From: Petrosia ficiformis
Lineage: Eukaryota > Porifera > Demospongiae > Haplosclerida > Petrosiidae
DNA: 64,000 bases
Assembly (NCBI GenBank): GCA_947044365.1
Contig: OX345636.1
Span: 10,851,809 to 10,915,808, forward strand
Direction of reading: 5' to 3'
The notes under the pieces are model-generated. The model saw only the letters and a list, made by a program, of their open reading frames with translations, was not told the DNA's origin and did no database searches. Position numbers and translations under genes: made by a program. Of the stretch, positions 12,205 to 23,559 are shown one piece after another (the stretch's first letter is position 1; each line of letters starts with the position of its first letter).

Positions 12205-15200
12205 TTATATATTTATTAATACTACACCACACATAATTAATAGCTGACCTGTATAGTCCTTTTTGTGATGATATTTTTCGATCACTTCTTCTTTTTCTAA
12301 ATAAATTTTCACTTCCCTTGCGACGTCTAGAAACTGTAATTGTTCCAAGACCTCAATAAGATTGCTCCACGTTACATCAGATGATTCGGACTCTATCCAT
12401 TTGATGAGAACGCTCTCTACCTTGGATTCATCTGTTGTGAAACTTTCTCGCTGCAATTTCTCACGAAAATTGATATCTATCTTCAGAGCTCTGGCAAAAT
12501 CATCCCAGTGGGCTGACCTCTTGCTGAGCAATTCGTAAACATCGTCAACCTCTGGTGACTTCTTCAATATAGAAGGAAGCACTTTACCACAAAGAGAAAA
12601 CAAACAATCAATAAAAAACTGAAAAACAACACTTTTAAAAACATTTTATTATTATGACTGTATAACATGCTCCTAACAAAAAATGTTTACATTCTTTAGA
12701 CATGGTAATATTCTTACCTTGTGGGGTATTAGCATCAGGAATCCAGTAGGCTTCTTCAGGAGTGAGATTACGATAAACTCGTTTCTTTTGATCACAAGAG
12801 GTCCTGATACCATCAGGGGAAGGGAGTAGATAGTGGAGATCAGAGGAAGAGTTGCATTCCTTTCCTTGACATACGAGCTTAAACTCTTTCTCTATAGGTA
12901 CACTAATAAACTGTAGACAACCATTTACCTGCTGGCAACAGGTCTTAAGAAGCACCTTGTGTGATTAAAGTATAAATGTATAAATAATATTGGTATATTA
13001 CAAATGATTTACCTGTAAAGATTCACAACTTTTTTGTATTGGAGTGAGCTTTGGAGAATCTGGAATATAGCGTAATAGATCGACTTGAATTACGTTTGGC
13101 AGTTCAGTAAGTGTCACTTCATTGATATCAAACAGGAAATGCATTCGATTACGAAAAACATCCTCATCAAATTGGAGGCTACATGTTTGTTGACCAAACC
13201 TAGCCATGGAGGTGACAAGACGTGTGAAGAAACCAGGGATTACATACCCTGTACTAAATGTGATGTGTAGAGGTGTAGCTTTCAAATTGTATCCAGGAGA
13301 AATAGTTGACGACGGATCTCCAGTGAATGTCGCCAGTACAGCAGGTACAAAAAACTGCTTGACATCACGATCATAGTACAGTTTCGAATCAAGCTCAGCA
13401 GCCAAACCGAAGTGAACCAAAAGTTGAATCATCTCTTCTGGTTCAACACCATCGCACTCTTTCCATGCTGCAGCATATAATGGTTGTACAAGAATACCTT
13501 TCTTCCTCAGAAGATCCCACATTTTCCCATACACTTCTCTTCCCTCAAGAGTGAGGACCTTCCCTAGGCAGTCCACAAACCACTTTGGACTGAGAATAAC
13601 TTTATCACCGAGGCCCTTGATATGAGGGTAGAACAAGACCACTCCCAGTTCATGGTAGAAATTGAGGACTTTCATAACATCCTTAGGTTCAATTTTACAC
13701 GATTTACCAACAGCAATTGCTTCACCGATGGTAATGGTATTTCTTGATTTCTTCTCCACAAGCATTTGCAAGACTTTACGAAATAGAATCCAAGATATTG
13801 GTGTTCTAACTTTCAGCTTTGTAGAGGTAAAATCATCAATTTCTTCCCTCAAACATTTGAAAGTGTTATCTTCATGTTCCTGTCCTGACGTGGTATTATC
13901 AACAATAAGGACCTTATGCTTGTCTAGAACTTCGGAGTAATGTCGGGCTTGTAGGAATTCTTCTAGGGTCTTCTTCACTCTCTCCTTTTCAGTAGCTTTC
14001 AACTTATCTCCCCGAGTGCCAACAGCGATTACTTTAGGATACTCCAGTATAGCATCTTTGTCGTCACGTTTCACAAGATTGGCATGAATATTAGACATCC
14101 AACTTTCCATGAGTTCAAGTGTAGTCATGCTCACATCTCCCACTGTAATCTCCTGTCCATGTTGGTATCGGACTGATCTCATTCTGGTATTGAGATCAGT
14201 GGAAGCATCAAAAAGGAGGAGAAACATGGTACGAGACGTTAGAAAGGCTGGTAGCACCTCCAGGAACACCGGTTGACCACCACAATCCCAAATGTGAAGG
14301 AAAGGTTGTGGTTTTAACTGTGTGATCTCAGTGGAACGCATTTGTTGAGCCATTGCCATCGCTTCAGAGAAAAATTCGCTTACTGACATTTCTTCTATTT
14401 CCTCATCATAACATCGTGGAATGTCTGTACTAGATGGCATCATGTCTCCTGCAAATAGTGTAGTAGCGAGCTCTGAACTGAGATGCGTTTGACTGCCACT
14501 TGGGTTATTATAGATAGTGGCCAGTAATCGAGCTAATTCTTCAATCTCGTCTTCTGGGGTGACCTCCCTCCACGGATCTCCTGCTTGAGCCCACTCATAT
14601 CGTACTGATTGAAGATCAGCAATGATAGTACTGTTCTTTCTTGAATCAAATGGTTTGCTCATAAGTCCACGTTTGAGGCTGCTTTTCCCAGCACCACATG
14701 GACCAAGTAACATGATACGTGCATACGCCACATCAAGTTCTCCATGAGAGAGGACTATTTCATAGGCTACACAAAAACAGGAATAAACATTATGGTGAGA
14801 TTTTCACAAACACAGAACAATTAAGATATTACTCATCTCCAATGTAACCCTTTCCTTGTGGGCAGAAGCGATATTTTGAAATGAGGTGCTGTTCAAGCTT
14901 GTGTCGAGTGACAAGTGTTCATGCTATTATTGTAAACTAAACTGGACGTTTACCATTTTAAAATTTCAATGTCTACACAGTGCTAATTGTAACTACACTA
15001 TGAAAAAAGGAGTAGTGGTAAGGATCTCATTGAATGTAGTCTACATCTCTTACTTTTACATACATCAAATAATTTAGCTCATAATTATATGTACCTCTCT
15101 TCATCCATCTTTCTCTCTATTTGATAAAATATGTAATTATTATAATTCTCTTCACTTAATTATACTCACCTCCTAGTAGATGTCATCACATTATAAAATG

Positions 15201-18200
15201 TCACAGATACAGGTTTGAAGAAGAGAAAAGCAGAGGGAATATATGAATATTCATAAATATGTCTCATCATACTCACCCGCTAGTAGATTCACAGTATTAT
15301 TAAAAAGAAAGAGTCATAGACACAGGATGCAAGATTAGAAAATTAAATATATCGAGGGATTTAATGATTATTCATATGTAAATTTAGTATTATCATACTC
15401 ACCCGCTAGTAAAATCACAGTAAAACAGAAAAACAAAGCATCACAGATAAAGAATTGAAGAACAGATATGTCAATATAGTGATTTAATGAATATTAATAA
15501 TTTTATTGAGTCATACTATACTCACCCACTAGCAAATTCACAGTAAAAAAAAACAGAGTCAGACACAAAATTGAAGAATGGAGAGGGATTTAATGAATAT
15601 TCATAATTATGTTGAGTTTCATTACACTCACCAACTAGTAGATTCAAAACACCAAGTCAGAAAAATGAGTCGCACACATAGGATTGAATAGAAAGTAAAT
15701 ACAGTGATTTAAATCATAATTATGTTGAGTGTTATTACACTTACCAACTAGTAGATTCACAGGAACATGTCATCACATTTGAAAAGAGTCACGGACACAG
15801 GATTGAAGAATAGAGGGATTTGATGAAATTCATAATTACATTTAGTCTCACTATACTCACCCGCTAGTAGATTTCACAATACAAATACGAAGTCACAGAC
15901 ACAGCATTGAAGAACAGAAAAGCAAATAGAGGGATTTAATGAATATTCACAATTATGTTAAGTCTCGTTTTACTCACCCCCTAGTAGATTAGCAGTAACA
16001 TGTCATCACATTACAAAAAATAAGCGTCACAGACACAGGATTGAAGAATAGAATAATAAATAGAAGGATTTATTGAAAATTCATAATTATGTTGAGTCTC
16101 ATTATACTCACCAACTAGCAGATTCACAGTAACATTTTAAAAATAAGCGTCACAGACACAGGATTGAAGAATAGAAAGGAAATAGAGGGACTTATAAAAT
16201 ATTCATAGTTTCATTATACTCACCGGCTTGTATATTCATAGCAACAAGACATCGCATTACAAAAACAAAGAGTCACAGACACAGGATTGAAGGAAAGGAA
16301 AGTAAATAGAGGATTTAGTCATTGCATTATGTTGAGTTTCATTATACTCACCCGCTAGTAAATCACAAATAAAAAGAGTCACCAGCACAGAATTTAAGAA
16401 TAGAGAATAAAAAGAGGGACTTAATGAATATTCACATTTAAATTGAGTTTCATTGCACTCACCAACTAGTAAATTGACAATACAATGTCGTCACATTACA
16501 AAAAAGAAGAGTCACAGACACAGGTTTGAAGGATAGAAAAGCAAATAGAAGGATTAATGAATATTGGTCACATTATATATACTAACCGGCTAGTTGATTT
16601 CACATTAGAAAAAATAAGAGTCGCAGACACAGGATTAAAGAATGAAAGAAGTAAACAGATGGATTTAGTGCATGATTGAAATTATATTGAGTTTCATTAT
16701 ACTCACCCCCTAGTAGATTCATAGTAACATGTAATCAAGAGTAACAGATATGGGATTAAAGAATGGAAAAGAAATAGAGGGATTAATGAATAACAATTAT
16801 GTTGAGTCTCATTATACTCACCGGCTATATAGTACATTCATAGTAACATGTCAATCACATTAAAAAAAGAAGAGTCACAGACACAGGACAGAAAAGTAAA
16901 TAAATGCATTTAATCAGGATTATGTTAAGCCTCACCTCCTAGTAGATTCACAGAACATATCATCACATTACAAAATAGAAGAGTCACAGACACAGGATAG
17001 AAGGATGGAAGAATAGTAAAGAATAGAGGCATTTAATGAATTTAATGTTGCGTCTCATTATACTCACCGTCTAAAGATTCACAGTAACATGTCATCATAT
17101 TACATCACAGGATTAAAGAATTGCAGAGTAAATAGAGGGATTAATGAATACTTTATAATTATGTTGTGTCTCATTATACTCACCGTCTAATAGATTCACA
17201 ATAACATGTCATCACATTGCAAAAAAAGCAGTCACAGACACAGGATTGAAAGCATAAATAGAGGGAACTAATGAATATAAATTGTTATCTCAGGGGTCAT
17301 TACACTCACCGGCTAGTACAATTACAGTAACATGTCATCAAATTACAAGAAAAGAGCCACAGACACAGGATTGAAGAATAGAAAAGGAACTAATGAATAT
17401 TCATAATCATGTTGAGTCTCATTATACTAACCGTCTAGTAGATTCACAGTAACATGTTATCCAATTACAAAAAAAAGAAGTCGCAGACACAGGATTGAAG
17501 TAAATAGAGGGATTCAATGAATATAAATAATTAAGTTGAGTCTCATTCTACTCACCATCTAGACAAATAGAAAAGTGATAGATAGTTTTAATGAATATTC
17601 AAATTTATATTGAGCTTGTTATACTCACCAGCTAGTGGATTCACAGTAACATGCCATCACATTACAAAAATGCAGAGTAACAGACACAGGATGGAAGAGT
17701 AAATATAGGGATTTAATGAATATTCTTAATTATATTGAGCTTGTTTTACTCACCCGCTAGTGGATTCACAATAACATGTCATCACAATACAAAAACAGAG
17801 TCACATAAACAGGATTAAAAAATAGAAAAGCAAACAGAGGGATTTAATCAAAATTATGTGTGTCTCCTTATACTCACCCGCTAGTAGATTCATAGCAGCA
17901 TATCATCCAATTATGAAAAAATTTCATAGACACAGGATTCAAGAATACAATTACAAATAGAAGATTTGGTGAAATTCATACTTTCATTAAGTTTAATTAG
18001 ACTCACCACCTAGTGGATTCATAGTAACATGTTCATCAAAGTATAAAGAATACATGATTTAAGAACAGAAAAGTAAATAGAGGGATTTAATGAATATCCA
18101 TAATTAAGTTGAGTCTCATTATACTCACCAACTAGTGTATTCACAGTAGCATGTCATCACATATTACAAAAAAGAATAGTCACAGAAGTAAATAGAGGGA

Positions 18201-19211
18201 TATAAGGATTGTGTTGAATTTTGTTACACTCACCAGCTAGTATATTCATGTCATCACATATTACAAAAAAAGAAGTCAAAGACACAGGATTAAAGAAAAT
18301 AGAGGGATTTAATAGACATAGTCATGTTCAATCTCATATCTTACCATCTAGTAGATTCACAGTATCATGTCATCAGATTACGTCACAAACACAGGATGAA
18401 GAATAGAAAAGTAAATAGCATAATTATGCCGAGTCTCATTATACTCACCCACTAGAAGATTCACAGTAACATGTCATCACAGAAGAGTCACAGACACATG
18501 ATTGAATAATACAAAAATAAGGAGGGATTAATGAATATTCATGATGAGTCTCATTATTTTACCTCCTAGTAAATTCACAATAACACGTAATCACATTATA
18601 AAAACAGAGAATTGAAGAATAGAAAAGTAAATAGAGGGATAATTATGTTGACTCATATCATACTTACCGGCTAGTAGATTCATAGTAGCATTCATCATGA
18701 ATAGAAAACCATAGTGCAAAGTAATATAGTACTAATTTTATCAGTTCTCAATTGTTAACTCACCAGCTAATATTTCCATCACATTATAACAAAGGAGTCA
18801 AAATAAAAGAAAATGACTTTGGAACTTTATTCACTCACCTCCTGATAGATTCATATGTAATATATTGTATCATAAACATGGAATTATATTACTCATAGCT
18901 AGGTAATAGATCTATAATAATAATACTCACCTCCTAATAGATTCAGATATTTTTTAAATAGTCACAAATATGAATGAATGGTTCAGTAAATGAATTATTA
19001 CTCATCAATAGATGCACTCACCTCCTAAGATTCAAATGATATGTAATAATGAAATATATGGATACATTTTCAAACCATCAGTAGTATTACATATGATACA
19101 CTTACATTATGTTCCTGAAATTATTGTATGCCATCACACAAAGTGTAAGACCATGAGCACAATATTAGAAGGAAAGTTAATACGCTGAAATAAGAAACTT
19201 ACCTCATCCAT
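12205..19211 (-). CDS. ROC-COR-Death GTPase gene with a microexon array near its 5' end
   Basis: Exons on the reverse strand: 19211-19203 (ATG GAT GAG, with A at -3 and G at +4), possible 19114-19106, about 35 three-base exons (15170-19024), 14923-14833, 14766-13013, 12955-12718 and 12581-12205. The junction phases close to the stop at 12205. The large exon has a P-loop GPCGAGKSSL, a G3-like WDCGGQPVF and a G4-like TRGDK, followed by a COR-type region, so it is a Roco GTPase. The 12955-12718 exon matches the usual Roco tail (LTPEEAYWIP). The last exon is a Death domain (WDDFARALKI ... VLIKWIES). The order resembles animal Roco-Death proteins such as DAPK1 without the kinase. Size is about 819 aa plus whatever the array adds. 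The C-terminus could be extended if the donor-like 'ACAG|gtcagc' near 12249 is used. It likely acts as a cytosolic signalling switch; partners are unknown. Confidence 0.82.
14833..14923 (-). CDS. Short coding exon linking the microexon array to the ROC exon
   Basis: The 91-nt exon lies between 'tttacaataatag' and 'ATGA|gtaatatc'. Only one frame is open; it reads HEHLSLDTSLNS and ends in VTLEM. Its acceptor is phase 0 and it leaves one base, A, which joins CC of the next exon (14766) to give Thr before YEIVLSHGELDVAY. Without this exon the ROC exon cannot be reached in frame from any upstream phase-0 exon. Its phase-0 acceptor is what makes the single-codon exons upstream frame-neutral. Confidence 0.7.
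15170..19024 (-). repeat. Tandem array of 35 units, each AG|NNG|GT: putative single-codon microexons
   Basis: On the reverse strand each unit reads ...tctactag|NNG|gtgagtataatgag..., followed by 70-131 nt in which AG is rare, so each spacer has the layout of a small intron. Exon left coordinates and triplets in transcription order: 19022 GAG; 18931 GAG; 18839 GAG; 18764 CTG; 18668 CCG; 18563 GAG; 18449 TGG; 18345 ATG; 18234 CTG; 18129 TTG; 18007 GTG; 17878 CGG; 17754 CGG; 17629 CTG; 17556 ATG; 17432 ACG; 17310 CCG; 17184 ACG; 17068 ACG; 16936 GAG; 16822 CCG; 16707 GGG; 16587 CCG; 16463 TTG; 16352 CGG; 16224 CCG; 16112 TTG; 15978 GGG; 15861 CGG; 15745 TTG; 15632 TTG; 15526 TGG; 15403 CGG; 15277 CGG; 15170 GAG. 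AG and GT are kept 35/35 and the third base is G 35/35. Donors are gtgagt in 28; the others are gtaagt, gttagt, gtgagg, gtaaga or gtaaaa. That the array exists is certain; that the triplets are spliced as exons is inference. Confidence 0.93.
19106..19114 (-). CDS. Possible 9-nt microexon (Glu-His-Asn)
   Basis: On the reverse strand 'caataatttcag|GAACATAAT|gtaagtgtatc' has an acceptor, nine bases and a strong donor, phase 0 on both sides. It sits between the start-codon exon (19203-19211) and the first single-codon unit, with introns of 88 and 81 nt. It is unlike the array units in sequence. It may be a real small exon or an ancestor-like neighbour of the array. Confidence 0.4.
19203..19211 (-). 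CDS. Start-codon exon of the ROC-COR-Death gene (Met-Asp-Glu)
   Basis: The sequence gaagaATGGATGAG|gtaagt has a favourable start context and a strong phase-0 donor. The exon ends in GAG just before the GT, like the first three array units and the last one. Upstream leader extends to higher coordinates. A donor-like 'CACTGTG|gtaagatc' at about 20003 could end a separate untranslated first exon. I cannot place the transcription start. Confidence 0.55.
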
Positions 19212-19350
19212 TCTTCAATTAATATCCTCCGAATATAATTATTATATTGTATGTAGGCAGGAATTCAATTCTTTTGAGAAAATGTAAAGTTGATGCACTT
19301 GATTTGTTTTCAATAGACATGACATTAAGTGTGGACAATTATGTATCACA

Positions 19351-19436
19351 ATTGTGGTATTATAATTAGTGTGGGATAGGATTAATTATGATTCAGCATA
19401 ATTAATCCTATCCTACAATAATTATAATACCACAAT
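19351..19436. repeat. 86-bp palindrome
   Basis: 'attgtggtattataatta...ataggattaattatg' and its near-complement surround 'attcag'. A miniature foldback element just upstream of the ROC-COR-Death start exon. Nothing else supported lies in 19437-20080. Confidence 0.8.
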
Positions 19437-20082
19437 ATTAATACAACATCACTGTAAAAACAAAATTGTTAAAATAGATCATTCAATGCTAAGTACAGTG
19501 AAAAAGGAGACTGAAACTATATTTAAATTGTCATGATGCTATTTGCGGCTAGATGTATTTTGTACCCATTATGCATGTATATAATATATAAATAGATACT
19601 TCTAATTGAGGTTGTCTAGGAGAAACAACAGCAACTAAGTCTAACTACAATTTATGTTTCTGCTCTGTGTTAAGAATATGTAATAATTGTAATTATTACT
19701 GCATCAGGTAAAATTAATGACAATATCACTCAACCCTACATAACATAAATAGGTTTAGCCAAAATTTTATGAACTATTGTTGGGTATGAGGTAGTATTCC
19801 TATAAAACTGAAATCTCATGATATTATCTGGTTTCAATTTGTGCTATTTGGGAATAAAACATTTAGTCACTTTTGATCCCTTTTATAATAATAAATATAT
19901 ATAATTATTATAATAATTATTAACCTGTCACACAAATAACTCTTGAAAATTACTTCTGGTCTTGTTCTGAAATAGGAGCGTACAAATAATCTATTATTAT
20001 TGTGATCTTACCACAGTGATGAACTACACAGAAGAGCTAGATGGCCACAGAAGACGAAAACTTAGCATCGAAATGGAGGTTA

Positions 20083-20112
20083 GCGCAAGGGTCAGGCCAC
20101 GCCTGACTAGTT
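20083..20112. other. Solo terminal remnant related to the MULE-like element at 51136-54155
   Basis: 'gggtcaggccacgcctgacta' differs by one base from the right terminus at 54135-54155. A small hairpin (agtttg...caaact) follows. No matching left end is visible, so it is a relic or an independent short element. Confidence 0.5.
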
Positions 20113-20490
20113 TGAGTCTACGCAAACTCTGACCGCAATTTACAAATTACATCCTTCTTTCTAACTTCCTGAGGTTTTAATTAACCACAATCTATGTTTT
20201 ACTACTCTTTTTTTGTTGAGATGCCAGATGATGCAACTGTTCTCATTCTGTAGACATTTATATAAACTTTACATGCAAAAGAGGATTCGATGCTGAGAAT
20301 ATATACAAGCTAGAGAAATATATACCCTCTGGAATATTTTACAGTAAGGAATTTAAATTTAATTATAGACGCTACCTTCTCTGAGGTTGCCATTATTCTG
20401 GAGACCTTTTTTGAGAATAAAATGTAAGGCTTATAATATTAAAATTATAGACATAGAATACACCTATTTTTCATGTCCTTTATATGTAAT

Positions 20491-20650
20491 GTATATAGTA
20501 TGCTAATAGGTCCTATATACAAAATATAGGACCTGAGTTTGTGTCCGAGAAAGTCACATAGCCCGAGCCTGCGAGGGCTATATCACATCCAAGGACACAA
20601 AATGAAGTTCCTACATGCAGTATATAGAACCTATTAGCATACTATATACA
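20491..20650. mobile_element. Foldback MITE family B, copy 1
   Basis: Arms begin 'gtatatagtatgctaatagg' and close with its complement. The core holds 'gtgtccgag...gcctgcgagggctatatcacatcc'. A second copy at 33631-33793 shares both arms and core. No coding capacity. Confidence 0.85.
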
Positions 20651-20658
20651 ATATATTG

Positions 20659-20759
20659 TATGATGGTGACATCCTGCATAGCTAGTGTGCACATAGAAGG
20701 TCTATATACAATATTATATAGAACTCACCACATCAAAGGGATGATGTCACCATCATACT
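20659..20759. mobile_element. Foldback element directly abutting the previous one
   Basis: Termini 'gtatgatggtgacatc' and 'gatgtcaccatcatac' are inverted copies. The interior has 'tctatatacaatattatata'. It begins within about 10 bp of the end of the family B copy. Confidence 0.75.
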
Positions 20760-20775
20760 ATATATATATATATAT

Positions 20776-20915
20776 ATCAGAGAGTATGGTAGTACTCTCT
20801 ATGTAGGAATGGCACGGAAAAAAATGGCCACCCATACATTTCAATTTGAAATGTATGAGCAGCCATTTTTTTCCCGTGCCATCCCTACATAGAGAGTACT
20901 ACCATACTCTCTGAT
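20776..20915. mobile_element. Near-perfect 140-bp foldback, MITE family C
   Basis: 'atcagagagtatggtagtactctctatgtagg' is mirrored at the far end. The centre is 'cccatacatttcaatttgaaatgtatg' between A/T runs. One arm (catccctacatagagagtac) also ends the dispersed copies at 39955-40185, 60280-60515 and 62565-62775. Confidence 0.9.
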
Positions 20916-20919
20916 AATA

Positions 20920-21580
20920 GTTTAATGTTAATTAATAATACTTGAACTATTGATAATTATAGAATTCATTGTTTTCCTTCTTGTTAACTAATTGTGTACC
21001 AGTAATAGTTACTTTTTACCTCGGCTTTAGCAGTGTCATTAAAACTATAATAATAATTGTAACACGTGTTCACAATATGCAGAGTAACATGTTCTAACAA
21101 CATAGCACTTAGATTGGTGCAGCAGCGACCTCTGAAGCACTATAGCTATAGCTGCAGAGCTAGTTACATGCATATAGCTATACTCAAGAATGAATTGAGA
21201 AATGCATAGAATCAGAATATGGAACTTCATTACATTTAGTTTGAGTTCCATTTCAGAGGTCAATTCATTTTTTGAAGTGGGACAGCAGCTCCATCTCATC
21301 AATTGGAAGGAGCAAATTGTTCCAATAGGTAGGGTGGAGTGAGTGGTATGTCCAGACTCTTTAGCATGCTAGGTCATCTTTTGATTAGTGTGTCATACAG
21401 ACTGGTGGTATATAGTAGGAATAGTCAGATGACTACACTCCCTTGGAGCACGAAAATAATGTATAACAGTAATAGAATGCATTAACAAAACAAATAGAAT
21501 ACATTAATCAAATTAAAACAAATAGAATACATTTAGATTACATCAAAACAAATACATAAATAAATAAATATAATATTATG

Positions 21581-21633
<53 letters not shown>

Positions 21634-22250
21634 CTAAAATGGAATACATTTATTAAAATCAAAACAAATGGATACATTTCAAATCAAATGGGACATATAT
21701 TATATAAATCAAAATCAAATGGAATACATTATTACACATGCAGTAATACACAATATATAAAATACATACACAAATTAATGATTATAATTACAATAAAATA
21801 GATTATTATGTTTCTTTCTATTGTGACTAGTACTGTTTATATGCTGTAGAAGTCATATAATGATTAATTATTATAATTGCTATACAACATACATAATCGT
21901 ACACTACTTGCTAAAAATATACTTATAATTATAATTTATGTTAGGGTACAGAGAGTTGGCTATATTCTAATAAATGTAGAGTATATTACTTTATGATAAT
22001 GGAGCAAGTATATAAAGTAATTCATCGCCGGATTACTGAAATTTTTCTCGCTTAAAATAACTTAAAGTGTGGAAACTTTCTTGTGCTTCATCAGTAAAAC
22101 AGAGCACAGCTATATAGTAGCCATGGTAACATAGTACTCTACAATATTATACATTAATTCCCATAAAAGCTATTATAAAAAACTAAAACCACTCAATTAT
22201 AAAAACAATTGTATAATCTAACACTATACATTATACTAATGCTACACAAC
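20920..22250. other. Intergenic DNA with (TA)n tract and scattered 'aaatggaatacatt' motifs
   Basis: No supported gene. A pure (TA)n tract lies near 21588-21631, and minisatellite-like 'aaatggaatacatt' copies at 21470-21735 recall the unit at 10655. An open frame at 21045-21302 on the reverse strand has no recognisable features. Confidence 0.5.
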
Positions 22251-22254
22251 ATGA

Positions 22255-22483
22255 TATGTGACCACGGATGCGATAAATCAGTCATTTGTGAATTTTGTCA
22301 AACACTTATACATTCAGCCATTTGACATACAAAAATGACTAAATAGTACAATAGTTGCTCTTCCTGTGTACCAGATATCGTGGTCTAACTATGCAAAATA
22401 GCTGAATAGTGAGCATTTAAATATAAGTGTTTGACAAAATTCTTATTTTATAAATGATTGATTTTCAGATCCATGGTCACATA
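22255..22483. mobile_element. 229-bp foldback element
   Basis: 'tatgtgaccacggatgcgat' is mirrored by 'gatccatggtcacata', and 'gaattttgtcaaacacttat' by 'ataagtgtttgacaaaattc'. The arms are interrupted by mismatches, so the copy is diverged. Confidence 0.75.
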
Positions 22484-23559
22484 TATATTAGTACACATGT
22501 AAACTAATACACTACATAATATACAATAATTATAACTATATGTCAATGCAGGGCATTGAAAGCGAGCATTATAGGTCTGAGCAGTTATATAATTCCGTGG
22601 TGATGGTGGTAGTTTGCATTTTTGAGATTTAAAAGGCTATTTCACAGTGACACATGTCTAATAAAGTTGTGTACTGGCAGTCTTTTATGCTGTTGTCTTC
22701 ACAATTGAATGTTATACTGTTGTTTCATACTTAGTCACTAACAAATGCAGCCCAAAAGAATTTGTGATGCTCAGCGTTGTCTCTCTCTGTATGCATATAA
22801 TATTATAATTATGTAGCTGTGACTTCAAGTTGTCTTGATGTAGGTCTCCTTCTCAATGTCATATCTTTTCTATTCCTTCATGTATTTTTGTTATGATTGA
22901 TAAATTTAAAAGTATACAGTATATGTAAATAAATAGAATATAAATAATTATTATTTTTATTGTAACAAGATCACTAAGAGTGAATAGCAGTAATCAATAA
23001 AAACTCTCTTCTTAAAATGAGAAGTATTTATAGAAGTACCAGAACATAAATTGATGCCACAGAACAATACATGATTATGTAGTAGACAAGTAAGTATAAC
23101 ATGATCACAATAGAGATTGTTAAAAAAGAGAGACAACTATACTATACAAATAATAATTGTTCGATTGTGTTACATTCTTACATTATCATTGACAATTTTA
23201 AATTTATATGGTATATGTAAACAAAAATTAGAATATACGATATGTGTTACAGACAAACGCACTTGACTCATAAGGTTAATTAACCTCGCTAATGTTCGCA
23301 ATTATACACTGAAATGTTATTCCAAGCACAAGGGCAGTATGCCCAAGCATGCAGGTTTATATTTCAGCAAAATACATGATCTACAGCTTGTGCATCATTA
23401 ATTGTGAATGTGTGTTAGTATTACCAGAGTTACAGCATCTGGTACTATGCCAGGAAACTGGAAAGTTATACCTGCTACAACTTCCAATATTCAAAATACA
23501 ACCGAAGCAACAACATGGTAACAGACTATAATACAATAGCAATTATATATATGTATTAT
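22484..23559. other. Intergenic, nothing recognised
   Basis: AT-rich DNA with short open frames only. I see no domain, repeat array or clear splice-flanked exon. Confidence 0.4.

Noticed and set aside
13085..13940. + strand open frames within the ROC-COR exon
   Set aside because: They are antisense shadows of a strongly supported coding exon.
18221..18406. + strand open frame inside the microexon array
   Set aside because: It is a by-product of the tandem unit. The meaningful signals (AG, NNG, GT) are on the opposite strand.
15170..19024. CRISPR-like regular array
   Set aside because: Units are diverged along their length, spacers are repeats too, and the context is a eukaryotic intron-rich gene.
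20041..20104. + strand short frame starting MATEDENLASKW
   Set aside because: It stops after 21 codons. A donor-like gttagc is weak and no second exon was found; it also overlaps a transposon terminus.
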